A stretch of DNA of 64,000 nucleotides from Phycisphaerae bacterium. GTDB taxonomy: Bacteria; Chloroflexota; Anaerolineae; 4572-78; J111. Within the stretch, counting starts at the first letter, position 1, and each line of letters opens with the position of its first letter. The notes beneath the pieces were generated by a model. It was not told the DNA's origin. It did no database searches and was given only the letters and a program-made list of their open reading frames with translations. Shown here one piece after another: positions 51,280-60,622 of the stretch. The DNA is taken from contig JANQQF010000087.1 of the NCBI GenBank assembly GCA_028285035.1, positions 1 through 64,000 on the forward strand, in the 5' to 3' direction. A program made the translations under genes and the position numbers.

Positions 51280-51945
51280 ATGAGTACGCTACGGATTTTG
51301 CTGGTTGATGATCACAAAGTGGTGCGTCTAGGGCTACGGGCCTTACTAGAAAGTGAACCCGATTTAGAGGTAGCTGGCGAGGCTGGCACCGCAGCAGAGG
51401 GCATTCAGCAGGCAGGGCATTTGCAGCCCGATGTAGTGTTGATGGACCTACGGCTGCCTGATCACAACGGTGTTGATGCCTGCCGCCAGATCCGACGACG
51501 CTGGCCAGAGATACAGGTGCTGATACTGACCTCCTACCCCAACGAAGACTTGGTGCTGGAGGCCATTGAGTCCGGCGCAGCGGGCTATGTGCTCAAAGAC
51601 TCGGACACCCTCGACCTGTTGCGAGCGGTGCGGGCGGTAGGTCACGGCGATGCGGTGCTCGATCCTGCTGTGACCCGCAAGGTGCTCCAGGAAATTCGTC
51701 AGGCCCAGCATGAGGTTCACGCCCAAGCCTTTCGAGCCCTCTCCGAGCGCGAGTTGGAGACGCTGGCCCTCGTCGCTGATGGTAAAACCAATGCCGAAAT
51801 CGGCGATGAGATGGGTCTCAGCGAAAAGACCGTCCGCAACCACGTCAGCGTCATCCTCAGCAAACTCAACGTCACCAACCGCATCGAAGCTGCCACCTAT
51901 GCTGTCCGTCATCATATCGAGCGGTATCTGCCGGGCAGTGAATAG
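51280..51945 (+). CDS. NarL/LuxR-family response regulator
   Basis: 221 aa from ATG 51280, which has GGACGGAG just upstream; an earlier in-frame start would lie inside the operator array. The receiver (1-120) has DDHK at 10-13, phospho-acceptor D56 (VVLMDLRLPD), T-bearing ILTSYPNED and K (YVLKDSD). The LuxR HTH is at 150-212 (LSERELETLALVADGKTNAEIGDEMGLSEKTVRNHVSVILSKLN). No kinase gene adjoins. It is divergent from the PocR/SQR operon and may share its control region. Confidence 0.9.
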   Translation: MSTLRILLVDDHKVVRLGLRALLESEPDLEVAGEAGTAAEGIQQAGHLQPDVVLMDLRLPDHNGVDACRQIRRRWPEIQVLILTSYPNEDLVLEAIESGAAGYVLKDSDTLDLLRAVRAVGHGDAVLDPAVTRKVLQEIRQAQHEVHAQAFRALSERELETLALVADGKTNAEIGDEMGLSEKTVRNHVSVILSKLNVTNRIEAATYAVRHHIERYLPGSE

Positions 51946-51969
51946 GGAACATCTCCTTTATTAATTCCA

Positions 51970-52446
51970 ATGAATAATCTCTCATTACGCCCCGTCATTG
52001 AAGATGATCTGCCGATATTCTTCCAGTATCAGTTAGACCCGAAAGCGAACTATTTGGCTGCGTTCACGGCCAAGGATCCAACAAATTATGAAGGGTTCAT
52101 CAGCCATTGGAAGAAGATCTTGGCCGATACTACAGTCATCATCAGAACGATCATCGCTGATCAACAAGTCGTTGGTTATGTCCTGAGTTATGAAACGGCT
52201 GGCAAGCCAGAAGTAAGTTATTGGCTTGGCAAAGCATATTGGGGCAAAGGTATCGCCACCCAAGCGCTGTCAAGCTTCCTAACTGACGTAAACACAGTTC
52301 GACCAATGTACGCCCGGGTCGCCAAAGACAACTTCGGCTCGCTTCGGGTGTTGCAAAAGTGTGGGTTCGTTATAATTGATGAGACGCAGGGCTATGCCAA
52401 TGCTCGGAATGAAGAGATTGAGGAATTGGTGCTTGAATTAGGTTGA
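51970..52446 (+). CDS. GNAT-family N-acetyltransferase
   Basis: 158 aa of the RimJ/RimL-like type. LSLRPVIEDDLPIFFQYQ is the usual start and VSYWLGKAYWGKGIATQALSSF is the acetyl-CoA-binding region (motif A, with KGIAT). NFGSLRVLQKCGFVIID is motif B. It transfers acetyl groups to amino groups; the substrate is unknown. It lies 24 nt after the response regulator stop, on the same strand, so co-transcription is possible. Confidence 0.85.
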   Translation: MNNLSLRPVIEDDLPIFFQYQLDPKANYLAAFTAKDPTNYEGFISHWKKILADTTVIIRTIIADQQVVGYVLSYETAGKPEVSYWLGKAYWGKGIATQALSSFLTDVNTVRPMYARVAKDNFGSLRVLQKCGFVIIDETQGYANARNEEIEELVLELG

Positions 52447-52596
52447 GCGGTGCTTTAGCCCCCCTTAGCAAACACAACACGTCGACACAACGAGGAGAGT
52501 GTAAGCAGTTGACAGCCTAGTTGTTTGATATAAACAGTTTATTCCATATACTGTCTAGTGTTCTGGGCTATATTAATGATCAAAAACAAGGCGAGT

Positions 52597-55500
52597 ATGG
52601 CGAGTAAAAAAAGCAAAAAACTTAGCAACCCATTTTCAACTGGTGGAAGAGGTGAACATTTTGAAGCCCACATTCAAGCTTCATTTGTTACCTTAATGCT
52701 TACTGGAGGGTATGCACCATGCTTGCCCTGTTGGCCCATTACAGAGATCAAACTACAAGGCAAAATAGATGGATTCAATACCGACGACTTGATTGTTTTT
52801 GTTGAGAGACCAGATACAAAGGAGCAGCGAAAACTTCTTGGGCAGATAAAAAGTTCGGTTAGTGTTACTCAAAGTAGTGACAAATTCTCAGACTTCATCC
52901 AAGGAGCTTGGAATGATTTCAATAACCCAGACATTTTTATCAAAGGCAAGGACATCATCACTCTAATTACTGGTCCATTAAATGCGACGGATTCTCGTAA
53001 TGTGCAATGGTTGTTGGATGAAGCCAAACATACCAAGAGTGTAGATGAGTTTTTTAGAAACGTCGAACGGACCAATTTCAGTCCTCCAAAAAGTGTTGAA
53101 AAACTCGCGGTTATTCGACACCATCTAAAAGCTGCGAACAATAATATCGATATTTCGAGAGACGATCTTTACTCTTTTCTTAACCATTTTTATCTGCTCG
53201 GATATGATTTGGGGAACGAAGTTGGGGTCATCTTGTCTCTTCTACACTCTCATATTTCACAGTTCAATAGGCAAAATCCGGAGTGGATTTGGTCACGAGT
53301 TGTCGATACTGTACAAACTTGGAATCAGTATGCGGGAACCATTACGCTAGACAGACTTCCCGAAGATCTGTTAGAAGCCTTCAAACAACCAACTATTGCC
53401 CAGATTCCAAAAGTATTGACAGTCCCAAAAATAGAGACAGCTCAAATAGACTGGAACCAACATCAGTATTTCACTGATCTTGCGCTCGCAAATTTGGTTG
53501 GATCTTGGAATGAAAATAATGCTTCAGACATTGAGATTTTACAGAAGTTAATTGGTGAAAAATACTCCTCATGGGTACTCAAAGCTAGAGGTATTCTACA
53601 TCTTCAAGACAGCCCTTTGTCACTAAAAAACGGGGTATGGAAAATAACGGAACGTGTCAGTTTATGGGATGCTTTAGGCTCACACATTTTTGATCAGAAT
53701 TTAGAAACTTTCAAAGATGCTGTTATCACCGTACTAACTGAACATAGCCCTTCCTTTGAATTGCCAACTCACGAACGCTATGCGGCAAATATTCGTGGAA
53801 AAGTGCTTACTTATTCGCCAGACCTTAGAAAAGGTTTAGCTGAGGGGTTGGCCATACTCGGCAACAAACCGGAAGCCTTAATTAACTGCTCACAGAATAA
53901 ACCAGAGATAACAGCGGTTCTTACCATCCGAGAAATATTCGCCAAGGCGGACTGGGTATTGTGGGGCAGTCTTAATGATTTATTACCGATTTTGGCTGAG
54001 GCTGCTCCTGAAGAGTTTTTGAGTAGAGTGGAAAAGGCCTTAAGTTTATCACCTGGCCCGTTTAACGAGCTTTTCTCTCAGGAAGGCAGCGGTATCACGG
54101 GAAGGAATTATTTGACTGGGCTACTTTGGGCATTGGAGGGTCTGGCCTGGGATGAAAAATACCTCGTTCGAGTCTACGTCATCCTTGGTGAACTTGCTAG
54201 CCATGATCCAGGCGGAAATTGGGCAAATCGACCAGAAAATTCCTTATCAACTATTTTGCTACCCTGGCTTCCACAAACTATCGCTCCAATTGAAAAACGC
54301 AAGGTTGCTGTTCAAACACTCTGCCAAGAATGGCCAGAAATCGGTTGGAAACTAATTATTAGTTTATTGCCTAATCAAAATCAGGTGTCAACAGGCTCCT
54401 ACAAACCGTTCTGGCACAATCCTATACCTGATGATTGGGAAAATGTAGTAACACGTCAGGAGTATTGGGATCAAGTCTCATTTTATGCGGAGCTTGCAAT
54501 TTCAATTGCGGATCATGATTTTGCAAAGCTCGCTGAGCTTATTGGTCATTTTGATAATCTACCTAAAACTTCGTTTGACAAATTAATTGACATTTTATCT
54601 TCGGAGACCATCTCCAGCACTCCTGAAGATCAACGGCTTCTTCTCTGGGATCGTCTTAGGGATTTCACAGCCCAACACCGACGATTTTCCGATGCAACCT
54701 GGGCTTTGAATGATGACTTACTTTCTGCTATCGAGGCGATTGCCGACAAATTAGCTCCCTCTCATCCACTAAATCTTTATCAGCACCTATTCTCTGACAA
54801 TGACTTCAATCTTTATGAAGAAAATGGCAATTGGAAAGAACAGGAGAAAAAACTCAAGGAACGGCGTCAAAATGCTGTAAAGGAGATATTACAAGTAAGT
54901 GGCATTGATGAACTTATCAAATTTGCTAGCGAAGTTGAGTCACCAAGACAGGTTGGGCATTCGCTTGGTCGCATCGCAAACGCTACAATCGATTCAGTTT
55001 TATTGCCAGAACATCTAGAATCAGATAATCACAAGCTTTTGACCTTCATAAGTACCTATATTTGGAGCCGCCGTCACACTAATAGCTGGCAATGGGTTGA
55101 TGAGTTAGACAAGACAAATTGGTCTAATAATCAACTTGTCCAACTTTTAAGTTTCCTCCCATTTACTAATGAAACCTGGGAACGTGTAGCACATTTATCT
55201 AATGAGGTACAGAGCGAATATTGGTCAAAAACTAATGCAAATCCTTACCAGACGAATGACGAGTTAGAAATTGCAATTGATAGGCTTCTTGAACATGAAA
55301 GGCCCCACGCTGCAATTGACTGTTTAGATAGGATGCGTCATGCCAATAAACCAATTAATGCAGCCCAATCTATTCGCGCATTGCTTGCTGCGTTGTCATC
55401 ATCGGAACCAACTTCTACAATAGATAGATATCAGGTAGTTGAGCTTATCAAATTTCTTCAAGAGAGTTCTGATGTGTCTTCGGATGATCTTTTGCGCATT

Positions 55501-56160
55501 GAATGGGCATATCTCCCATTACTAGATGGTCGTCAGGAAGCCTCACCTAAATTACTCGAAACCCATCTTGCTAACGACCCAGAATTTTTCTGCGAAGTAA
55601 TCCGAATAGTTTATCGCTCGAAGAAAGAGAATACATTCAATAATGAACCATCCGAGGATTTGAAAGCGATTGCGATGAATGCTGGGCGGTTACTTCACGA
55701 ATGGAAAACTCCCCCAGGAACAAAAGATGACAATAGTTTCGACGACACCCAATTCGCACATTGGCTTAATCGTGTAATAGAAATTTGTAATGAAACTGGT
55801 CACTTGGAGGTCGCCCTTATCACTATTGGAGGAGTATTAATTTATTGTCCCCCTGACGAGGATGGCCTGTGGATCAACCGCACAGTAGCTAAGGCACTGA
55901 ACCATCGTGATGCATCAGATATGCGAGATGGGTTTAGTATAGGAATATCTAACTCGCGTGGTGTCCACTGGGTTGACCCAACAGGGAAACCAGAGCGAGA
56001 GTTAGCAGAAAAATTCAGGCAAAGAGCAGAAGATGTCGAAAATGCAGGGTTTCAGCGCCTGACGGTAACACTGAGAGGTTTGGCTGATAGTTATGATCGT
56101 GAGGCTAAACGTATCATAGCTGAACATAAAAAAGAAAGTGAGGAGGACCAGGGAAAGTAA
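52597..56160 (+). CDS. Large putative nuclease/helical-repeat protein (possible defence protein)
   Basis: 1187 aa from ATG 52597, with AAGG five bases upstream; ATG 52576 and GTG 52558 are possible. Residues 12-120 look like a PD-(D/E)xK-type nuclease: NPFSTGGRGEHFEAHIQASF, IDGFNTDDLIVF (D63/D64) and LLGQIKSSVSV (Q83-x-K85). This is the variant GQIK form seen in dsDNA-cleaving effector domains such as Cap4/DUF4297. The rest is helical, with HEAT- or TPR-like repeats (about 300-1130) and a Lys/Glu-rich end. I see no P-loop, so it is not a complete STAND protein. Nuclease plus long helical sensor suggests an antiphage or restriction role (inference). It stands alone, with a toxin-antitoxin pair downstream. 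Confidence 0.6.
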   Translation: MASKKSKKLSNPFSTGGRGEHFEAHIQASFVTLMLTGGYAPCLPCWPITEIKLQGKIDGFNTDDLIVFVERPDTKEQRKLLGQIKSSVSVTQSSDKFSDFIQGAWNDFNNPDIFIKGKDIITLITGPLNATDSRNVQWLLDEAKHTKSVDEFFRNVERTNFSPPKSVEKLAVIRHHLKAANNNIDISRDDLYSFLNHFYLLGYDLGNEVGVILSLLHSHISQFNRQNPEWIWSRVVDTVQTWNQYAGTITLDRLPEDLLEAFKQPTIAQIPKVLTVPKIETAQIDWNQHQYFTDLALANLVGSWNENNASDIEILQKLIGEKYSSWVLKARGILHLQDSPLSLKNGVWKITERVSLWDALGSHIFDQNLETFKDAVITVLTEHSPSFELPTHERYAANIRGKVLTYSPDLRKGLAEGLAILGNKPEALINCSQNKPEITAVLTIREIFAKADWVLWGSLNDLLPILAEAAPEEFLSRVEKALSLSPGPFNELFSQEGSGITGRNYLTGLLWALEGLAWDEKYLVRVYVILGELASHDPGGNWANRPENSLSTILLPWLPQTIAPIEKRKVAVQTLCQEWPEIGWKLIISLLPNQNQVSTGSYKPFWHNPIPDDWENVVTRQEYWDQVSFYAELAISIADHDFAKLAELIGHFDNLPKTSFDKLIDILSSETISSTPEDQRLLLWDRLRDFTAQHRRFSDATWALNDDLLSAIEAIADKLAPSHPLNLYQHLFSDNDFNLYEENGNWKEQEKKLKERRQNAVKEILQVSGIDELIKFASEVESPRQVGHSLGRIANATIDSVLLPEHLESDNHKLLTFISTYIWSRRHTNSWQWVDELDKTNWSNNQLVQLLSFLPFTNETWERVAHLSNEVQSEYWSKTNANPYQTNDELEIAIDRLLEHERPHAAIDCLDRMRHANKPINAAQSIRALLAALSSSEPTSTIDRYQVVELIKFLQESSDVSSDDLLRIEWAYLPLLDGRQEASPKLLETHLANDPEFFCEVIRIVYRSKKENTFNNEPSEDLKAIAMNAGRLLHEWKTPPGTKDDNSFDDTQFAHWLNRVIEICNETGHLEVALITIGGVLIYCPPDEDGLWINRTVAKALNHRDASDMRDGFSIGISNSRGVHWVDPTGKPERELAEKFRQRAEDVENAGFQRLTVTLRGLADSYDREAKRIIAEHKKESEEDQGK

Positions 56161-56163
56161 GCA

Positions 56164-56240
56164 TTTCAACCCTCACACCCACTCCCCAAAAACCCCAAAA
56201 CCGCCTCACGCATCGCCGCCGTCTCAACGTGCCCGACCTC
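56164..56240. repeat. Partial copy of the 3' end of the esterase gene
   Basis: About 77 bp is roughly 85-90% identical by eye to 57093-57170, the last part of the hydrolase gene at 57103-58014, in the same orientation. It lies on the far side of the toxin-antitoxin pair, so the pair is flanked by direct repeats. Confidence 0.75.
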
Positions 56241-56290
56241 TAACACTCCCCTCACATCGCCACCCTATACCTAGCCCTTCATCCAAAAAA

Positions 56291-56656
56291 TCACGTCAGT
56301 GGCAGATAAAGCAACTGATCCTGATAATCCTCAAGCTCAGAGACAGACCAAATCAGCACCAACTCCTCAATGGTTTCACCGACACTCATATTAGGGTTAA
56401 GCTCAAAAATACCAGGGGTATGATGTCCTTCGGCAAGATGATCCTGTAAATGACGGGGCATCGATTTACGATTGTTGGTCACGAGAATGAAGGCGTTCGC
56501 CTCGCACCAAATCAAAATATCAGGATCAGAGGTTCCTCTGGCGGGTGTGGTTGGATCACCCACCCGCCAAACAATCATTTCTGGGGCGTGCCGAAGCAGT
56601 TCTGTCCGAAAAATTGGATCCACATTTTCATCTAATAGATAGCGAATGAGGGTCAT
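56291..56656 (-). CDS. DUF5615 PIN-like protein (probable toxin)
   Basis: 121 aa. LIRYLLDENVDPIFRTELLRHAPEMIVWRVGD and SDPDILIWCEANAFILVTNNRKSM fit the DUF5615 PIN-like family (start LLDEN, mid DPDIL, late VTNN in place of the usual TxD). PIN-like proteins are often ribonuclease toxins. The late acidic pair is replaced by Asn-Arg, so activity may be changed. It overlaps the upstream DUF433 gene by ATGA, the usual antitoxin-toxin order for this pair. Confidence 0.82.
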   Translation of the reverse strand: MTLIRYLLDENVDPIFRTELLRHAPEMIVWRVGDPTTPARGTSDPDILIWCEANAFILVTNNRKSMPRHLQDHLAEGHHTPGIFELNPNMSVGETIEELVLIWSVSELEDYQDQLLYLPLT

Positions 56657-56991
56657 GAAACAGTGACAGTGTTTTGCTGTTCAGCCTTCAACGCTCTAAG
56701 GCGGACAACAACAGGGGGCGGATTAAGGTCTTGATCTTCACGAACCTGTTTACTCCAGGCTAACCAATCGACCAGATAAGCATCAACTTCTGTTTGGTTG
56801 TGAAGATAGTAAAGAATGGTGGCGTAAATCTGTTCTAGTGTAAGCGAGGGAAAACGATTTTTGATGGTATTTGGGGTTTGTTCGCGATAGACATACTCAT
56901 ACAGGACGGACTCAATGCCAATCCGCGATCCTTTAAGTCGAATATCATCCGGGGCTAGAAAATCAAAATAATCTTCAAGTTGCATCATCAT
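56653..56991 (-). CDS. DUF433 protein (probable antitoxin)
   Basis: 112 aa with the DUF433 pattern: LEDYFDFLAPDDIRLKGSRIGIESVLYEYVYREQTPNTIKNRFPSLTLEQIYATILYYLHNQTEVDAYL. The helical repressor-like domain should bind the DUF5615 partner and the promoter. Starts at the triple ATG (56991-56983); AGGATGATG lies just before. Translation is coupled to the toxin gene. Confidence 0.85.
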   Translation of the reverse strand: MMMQLEDYFDFLAPDDIRLKGSRIGIESVLYEYVYREQTPNTIKNRFPSLTLEQIYATILYYLHNQTEVDAYLVDWLAWSKQVREDQDLNPPPVVVRLRALKAEQQNTVTVS

Positions 56992-57092
56992 CCTCCAAAA
57001 TCACAATCAAATAAATTATACTATACCTGATAATATCTGACTAGACGAAAATCATTATAGAATATAACTCCCCACAAATTTTGTGGGACGAA

Positions 57093-57170
57093 TTTCGAAC
57101 CCTCACAACCACTCCCCCAAAAACCCCAAAGCCGCCTCCCGCATCGCCGCTGTCTCAACGTGCCCCACAT
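57093..57170. repeat. Esterase 3'-end copy flanking the toxin-antitoxin pair
   Basis: The resident member of the direct-repeat pair with 56164-56240. It covers the stop codon and last 20 or so codons of the hydrolase gene plus about 10 bases beyond. Confidence 0.75.
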
Positions 57171-58014
57171 CATACCGCAATAACTGCCACGCCTCAGTTG
57201 CGCCCTCGGTCCGATAAACCTGCTGCAATTCGGCATCAATGCGGTCCAGCCCATCAGGTGGGGTGAGGGGATCGAGATTGCCAGCGAGGCTGAGATGGGC
57301 GCGGGGGGCGATGAGGGCGTTGATTTGGGCGGTGGTGAAGTGGTTGAGCAGGTTGGGGACGTAGTAGTAGATGCCATGACCGTCGAGGCCACGGGCATCG
57401 ATCAGGGCTTGATAATCGGTCAGGCAGCAAATATCGATGCAGACCTTAATCCGCGTATCGAGGGCGGCTAGCCACCAGGCCATCGTGCTGCCCATCGACA
57501 TTCCAAGGGTGCCGAGACGAGTCTCATCGACATCAGGCCGGGAGACCAGATAATCAATCGCCCGCAGGCTATCATAAACCATCATCCCCCACATCACCTG
57601 CCCAGACCACAACATTTCCTTGAATATTTCAGACTCTGTTCGGCCCTGTCGCTCGCCAAAGGCCCAGTGATCGATACAGAGGGTGGCGTAGCCTTGCTGG
57701 GTGAGAGCGTCGGCGTAGGGGGGGGCTTGAAGGCTTCGCCGAGGGGTAATCAACTCACTTTTGCCAATACCATAATCATTGCCGTGGGCGTGATTGTATA
57801 GAATGGTGGGGAAGGGGCCGGACTGATCTTTGGGGTAGACAAAGTAGGCGGGGACGGGTTCTCGTCCGTTTAAGTCGAGCTGCAAGGTTTCTAGAATGTA
57901 GGTAGGACGGATTGCTTCGCTAACTTTGGTCGCGCTGATTGGGCGAATGCGGTCGGGGAGATCGCCAAGTAGGTTGTATAAGGTTTGGCGGCGGGTTTCT
58001 TTGGCGTGAGTCAT
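57103..58014 (-). CDS. Alpha/beta hydrolase (acetyl-esterase or dienelactone hydrolase-like)
   Basis: 303 aa. The nucleophile elbow is [12 protein letters not shown] (GxSxG), the acid [12 protein letters not shown] and the base DVGHVET. The N-terminal part ([23 protein letters not shown]...[16 protein letters not shown]) resembles acetyl-xylan-esterase-like hydrolases, and the loop [10 protein letters not shown] precedes the elbow. No signal peptide, so cytosolic. It is last in a carbohydrate operon with GH31, dehydrogenase and sugar ABC genes, so it may deacetylate sugars (inference). A copy of its 3' end lies beyond the toxin-antitoxin pair. Confidence 0.8.
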   Translation of the reverse strand: MTHAKETRRQTLYNLLGDLPDRIRPISATKVSEAIRPTYILETLQLDLNGREPVPAYFVYPKDQSGPFPTILYNHAHGNDYGIGKSELITPRRSLQAPPYADALTQQGYATLCIDHWAFGERQGRTESEIFKEMLWSGQVMWGMMVYDSLRAIDYLVSRPDVDETRLGTLGMSMGSTMAWWLAALDTRIKVCIDICCLTDYQALIDARGLDGHGIYYYVPNLLNHFTTAQINALIAPRAHLSLAGNLDPLTPPDGLDRIDAELQQVYRTEGATEAWQLLRYDVGHVETAAMREAALGFLGEWL

Positions 58015-58026
58015 TCTGTCTGCATC

Positions 58027-60612
58027 TTACACTGGTACAACAATATGGCGGCGGCCAGCCTCATCAACTGTGATTTTTCGGATCGACTTGAGAATAACGG
58101 GCCGGGTTTCACCGGCGGGCAAAATAAATTCGATTTCCTGATAGGGCAAAGTTATCCCCTGCTGACCAAAGTTAAGATTAATTTCGATTTGCTCTGGGTT
58201 GGCCTTGACCGAGAGGATGAGTTCGGTGTACTCACCATCTTTATAGGCCAGGCTCAGCCCGTCATCTTCAATCAGGGTAAACGAACCTTCACCCGTTTCA
58301 GGATGAGGGAAACAATGGATCTGACGGACATCGTCAGGGCGTTCGCCGACGTAGCGCATTGCTCGGCCTAGCGGAATGAAGCTACCCGCCGGGGCGAACA
58401 GGGGAATGCGCTCTAAGGGGGCGTCTGCCTCAATCGTTTGACCACCTGAGACCCATTCACCTGTGTGGAAGTTGCACCATTGCCCTGCATCATTGGGGGA
58501 GATGGTAGGCAAATAGACCTCACGAGACCGTACCCCTTCCTCCAAAATGGAGGCGACTAGCAAGTTTGGCCCACACATAAAATCAAACGACTCAGTGTGG
58601 CAGTTTGGGTCGTGCTGGAATTGATAGACCAACGGACGAATCATTGGCTCGCCAGTGCGGGTGGCTTCAAAAAACAAGGTGTAGAGATAGGGGATGAGTT
58701 GGTAGCGGAATTGGAAGAGTGACCGCATCAAATTTTCAACATCGGGATACATCCAGGGACTGGTGTAGGTCTCATCATCGGTCCAGGAGTGAATGGTGAA
58801 GCGGGGGTGGAATATGCCATTCTGCACCCAACGCACCAACAGTTCGGCAGAGGGCACCGCACCCACTAGTCCGCCCACATCGTGGCCAATACTGGGTGCG
58901 TTAGACAAGCTCATACTCAACCCCATCGGAATGTTAAAGCGGAGGGTGTGCCAGGATGTTTCGTTGTCGCCGCTCCAAGTTTGGGCATATCGCTGCAAAC
59001 CAATCCCACCAGAGCGCGTGATGACAAAGGGTCGCTCATTCGGAGCGAACGCTTGCTGGGCTTCGTAGGAGGCTTGCATCATCAGCAAGCCGTGTAGGGG
59101 GCGTGATAATCCAATCCGCAGGGGATCACCAAAGCCGTGACAGCGAGCTTCGTCGTCCCACAACGTGTACTCATTATTATCATTCCAAGTCACATCCACG
59201 CCAAAGGCAAGCAGTTGCTCGCGTACTTGTGTTTTCCACCACTCAAAGGTGAAGGGGTTGGTGAAGTCGAGAAAGCCACCGTCGCCGCCCCAAAACATAT
59301 TGAGAAACGGCTCGTCTGCCTCAGCCGCTTGAATAAAACCTTGGGCTGCGGCCAATGTTTCAAAGTGTGGGTGACTGGTGAGCAGACCCGGCTTGATATT
59401 GGCGGCAACACGAATGCCCGCCTCATGAAAGTAGTCGGTCATTGCTTTGGGGTCGGGGATACGGCTCCGATTCCAATGAAAGACGTAGCGAGGACTGCTT
59501 CGAATATCGACGCCAGAGGAGGTTTTCTCCTGCTCCATCACGCTAAAGCCAGAGGACATTTGGTACAACGAACAGGGCATTCGATGTTCGCCATACTGAT
59601 CAACCAGTCGTTTCAACTGATCCTGCGCATCTGGCATCTCCGTGGGCGACCAAGCCGAGGCTACAAAGCCCAACGACCAGCGCGGCGGCAGCACCATTCG
59701 GCCCGTCAGCTTGGCTAACTTCTGAACCACCTCGGCCACCGTTGGACCGTAAATCAAATAGTAGTCGATGTCGCCATCATCCGCCTGATAATAGCGAAAC
59801 GGCTCGTAATAATTATCAATCTCGCTACCCATATCAAAGGTAGCCGTGGCCATATTGTCGTACAACAGGCCGTAGGCGATGTTTAACTCTGGCACGAGGG
59901 TGATATAAAAAGGAAAATGTTTGTAAAGCGGATCACTGGTTTCGGCGTTATAGCCCAACGCATCCACATTAAACATTCGCATGCGCCGACCCCGTTTATC
60001 CAAGGCCCCCGCCTTTTCGCCAAAGCCATAGTAATGCTCCTCTGGCCGACGGACCAAATAATGGGTCACGGACCTACTCTGCTGATCATACGTATAGGCT
60101 CGATCTAGCTGATCGGAGGCAAACACTTGCCCCGCCGCATCAGCCCAGGTCAGACCAAAGTGACCGGTGGTAATCTGAATTTGAAGGGCGGCGGTTTTAA
60201 GGTGGAGGGTCCTCCCTAGCCCCCCAGAGGGGGGAAGTTCGTTCAGGTGATCTTCATTTAAGGTCGGATTATTGGATTGGTGGGTAGCTCTCCCCCCCTC
60301 AATCCCCCCCGCTAGGGGGGAAGCTTTGGTTTCTCCCATCTTTGGGGGGGCGGGGAGGCTTACCTCAAATGAGGGCAAACTAAACGGCGATAAATCGTCG
60401 CGGGATCGTCCCTCACGGGGAACCGTTCCATCCTGCCCAACAATCATCCAGGTTCGATCCAGACGAGGTTGGCCTTCAGGCAAAAATTGAACGCGGACAC
60501 AATCATCTTCAAGTACGGTGATCTGAAATTTCTCATTTCGCTGACCCTCAAAAGTAAGCGAATGTTCGGTGGATTGGGCCAATGAAATATGTGTAGGTTT
60601 GATAATACGCAT
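58027..60612 (-). CDS. Glycoside hydrolase family 31 enzyme with an in-frame repeat insertion
   Basis: 861 aa from ATG 60612, 10 nt after the dehydrogenase stop; a start at 60699 would overlap that gene by 77 nt. GH31 enzymes cleave alpha-glucosides or alpha-xylosides. The nucleophile Asp is in VTWNDNNEYTLWDD (the W-x-D-x-N-E signature) and the acid/base Asp in WSGDNETSWHTLR. N-terminal beta-sandwich, barrel (MVLPPRWSLGFVASAW, PDAQ, GVDIRSSPRY) and C-terminal beta domains are in order. No signal peptide is visible, so the substrate is probably taken up first. Residues 87-134 are a peptide encoded by a palindromic element (60211-60354), placed between FEVSL and LHLKT. Conserved parts are intact. 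Confidence 0.88.
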   Translation of the reverse strand: MRIIKPTHISLAQSTEHSLTFEGQRNEKFQITVLEDDCVRVQFLPEGQPRLDRTWMIVGQDGTVPREGRSRDDLSPFSLPSFEVSLPAPPKMGETKASPLAGGIEGGRATHQSNNPTLNEDHLNELPPSGGLGRTLHLKTAALQIQITTGHFGLTWADAAGQVFASDQLDRAYTYDQQSRSVTHYLVRRPEEHYYGFGEKAGALDKRGRRMRMFNVDALGYNAETSDPLYKHFPFYITLVPELNIAYGLLYDNMATATFDMGSEIDNYYEPFRYYQADDGDIDYYLIYGPTVAEVVQKLAKLTGRMVLPPRWSLGFVASAWSPTEMPDAQDQLKRLVDQYGEHRMPCSLYQMSSGFSVMEQEKTSSGVDIRSSPRYVFHWNRSRIPDPKAMTDYFHEAGIRVAANIKPGLLTSHPHFETLAAAQGFIQAAEADEPFLNMFWGGDGGFLDFTNPFTFEWWKTQVREQLLAFGVDVTWNDNNEYTLWDDEARCHGFGDPLRIGLSRPLHGLLMMQASYEAQQAFAPNERPFVITRSGGIGLQRYAQTWSGDNETSWHTLRFNIPMGLSMSLSNAPSIGHDVGGLVGAVPSAELLVRWVQNGIFHPRFTIHSWTDDETYTSPWMYPDVENLMRSLFQFRYQLIPYLYTLFFEATRTGEPMIRPLVYQFQHDPNCHTESFDFMCGPNLLVASILEEGVRSREVYLPTISPNDAGQWCNFHTGEWVSGGQTIEADAPLERIPLFAPAGSFIPLGRAMRYVGERPDDVRQIHCFPHPETGEGSFTLIEDDGLSLAYKDGEYTELILSVKANPEQIEINLNFGQQGITLPYQEIEFILPAGETRPVILKSIRKITVDEAGRRHIVVPV
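60211..60354 (-). repeat. G/C-rich palindromic element inserted in frame in the GH31 gene
   Basis: 144 bp (48 codons) with local palindromes such as CCCCCCTAGCGGGGGG and CCCCCCTCTGGGGGG. The peptide has the blocks SPLAGG, EGGRATHQ, TLNED and PPSGGLG, in the same order and reading frame as in the cofE element at 35358-35516. It is bordered by unique GH31 sequence. Confidence 0.85.
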
Positions 60613-60622
60613 GGCTGCGAGA

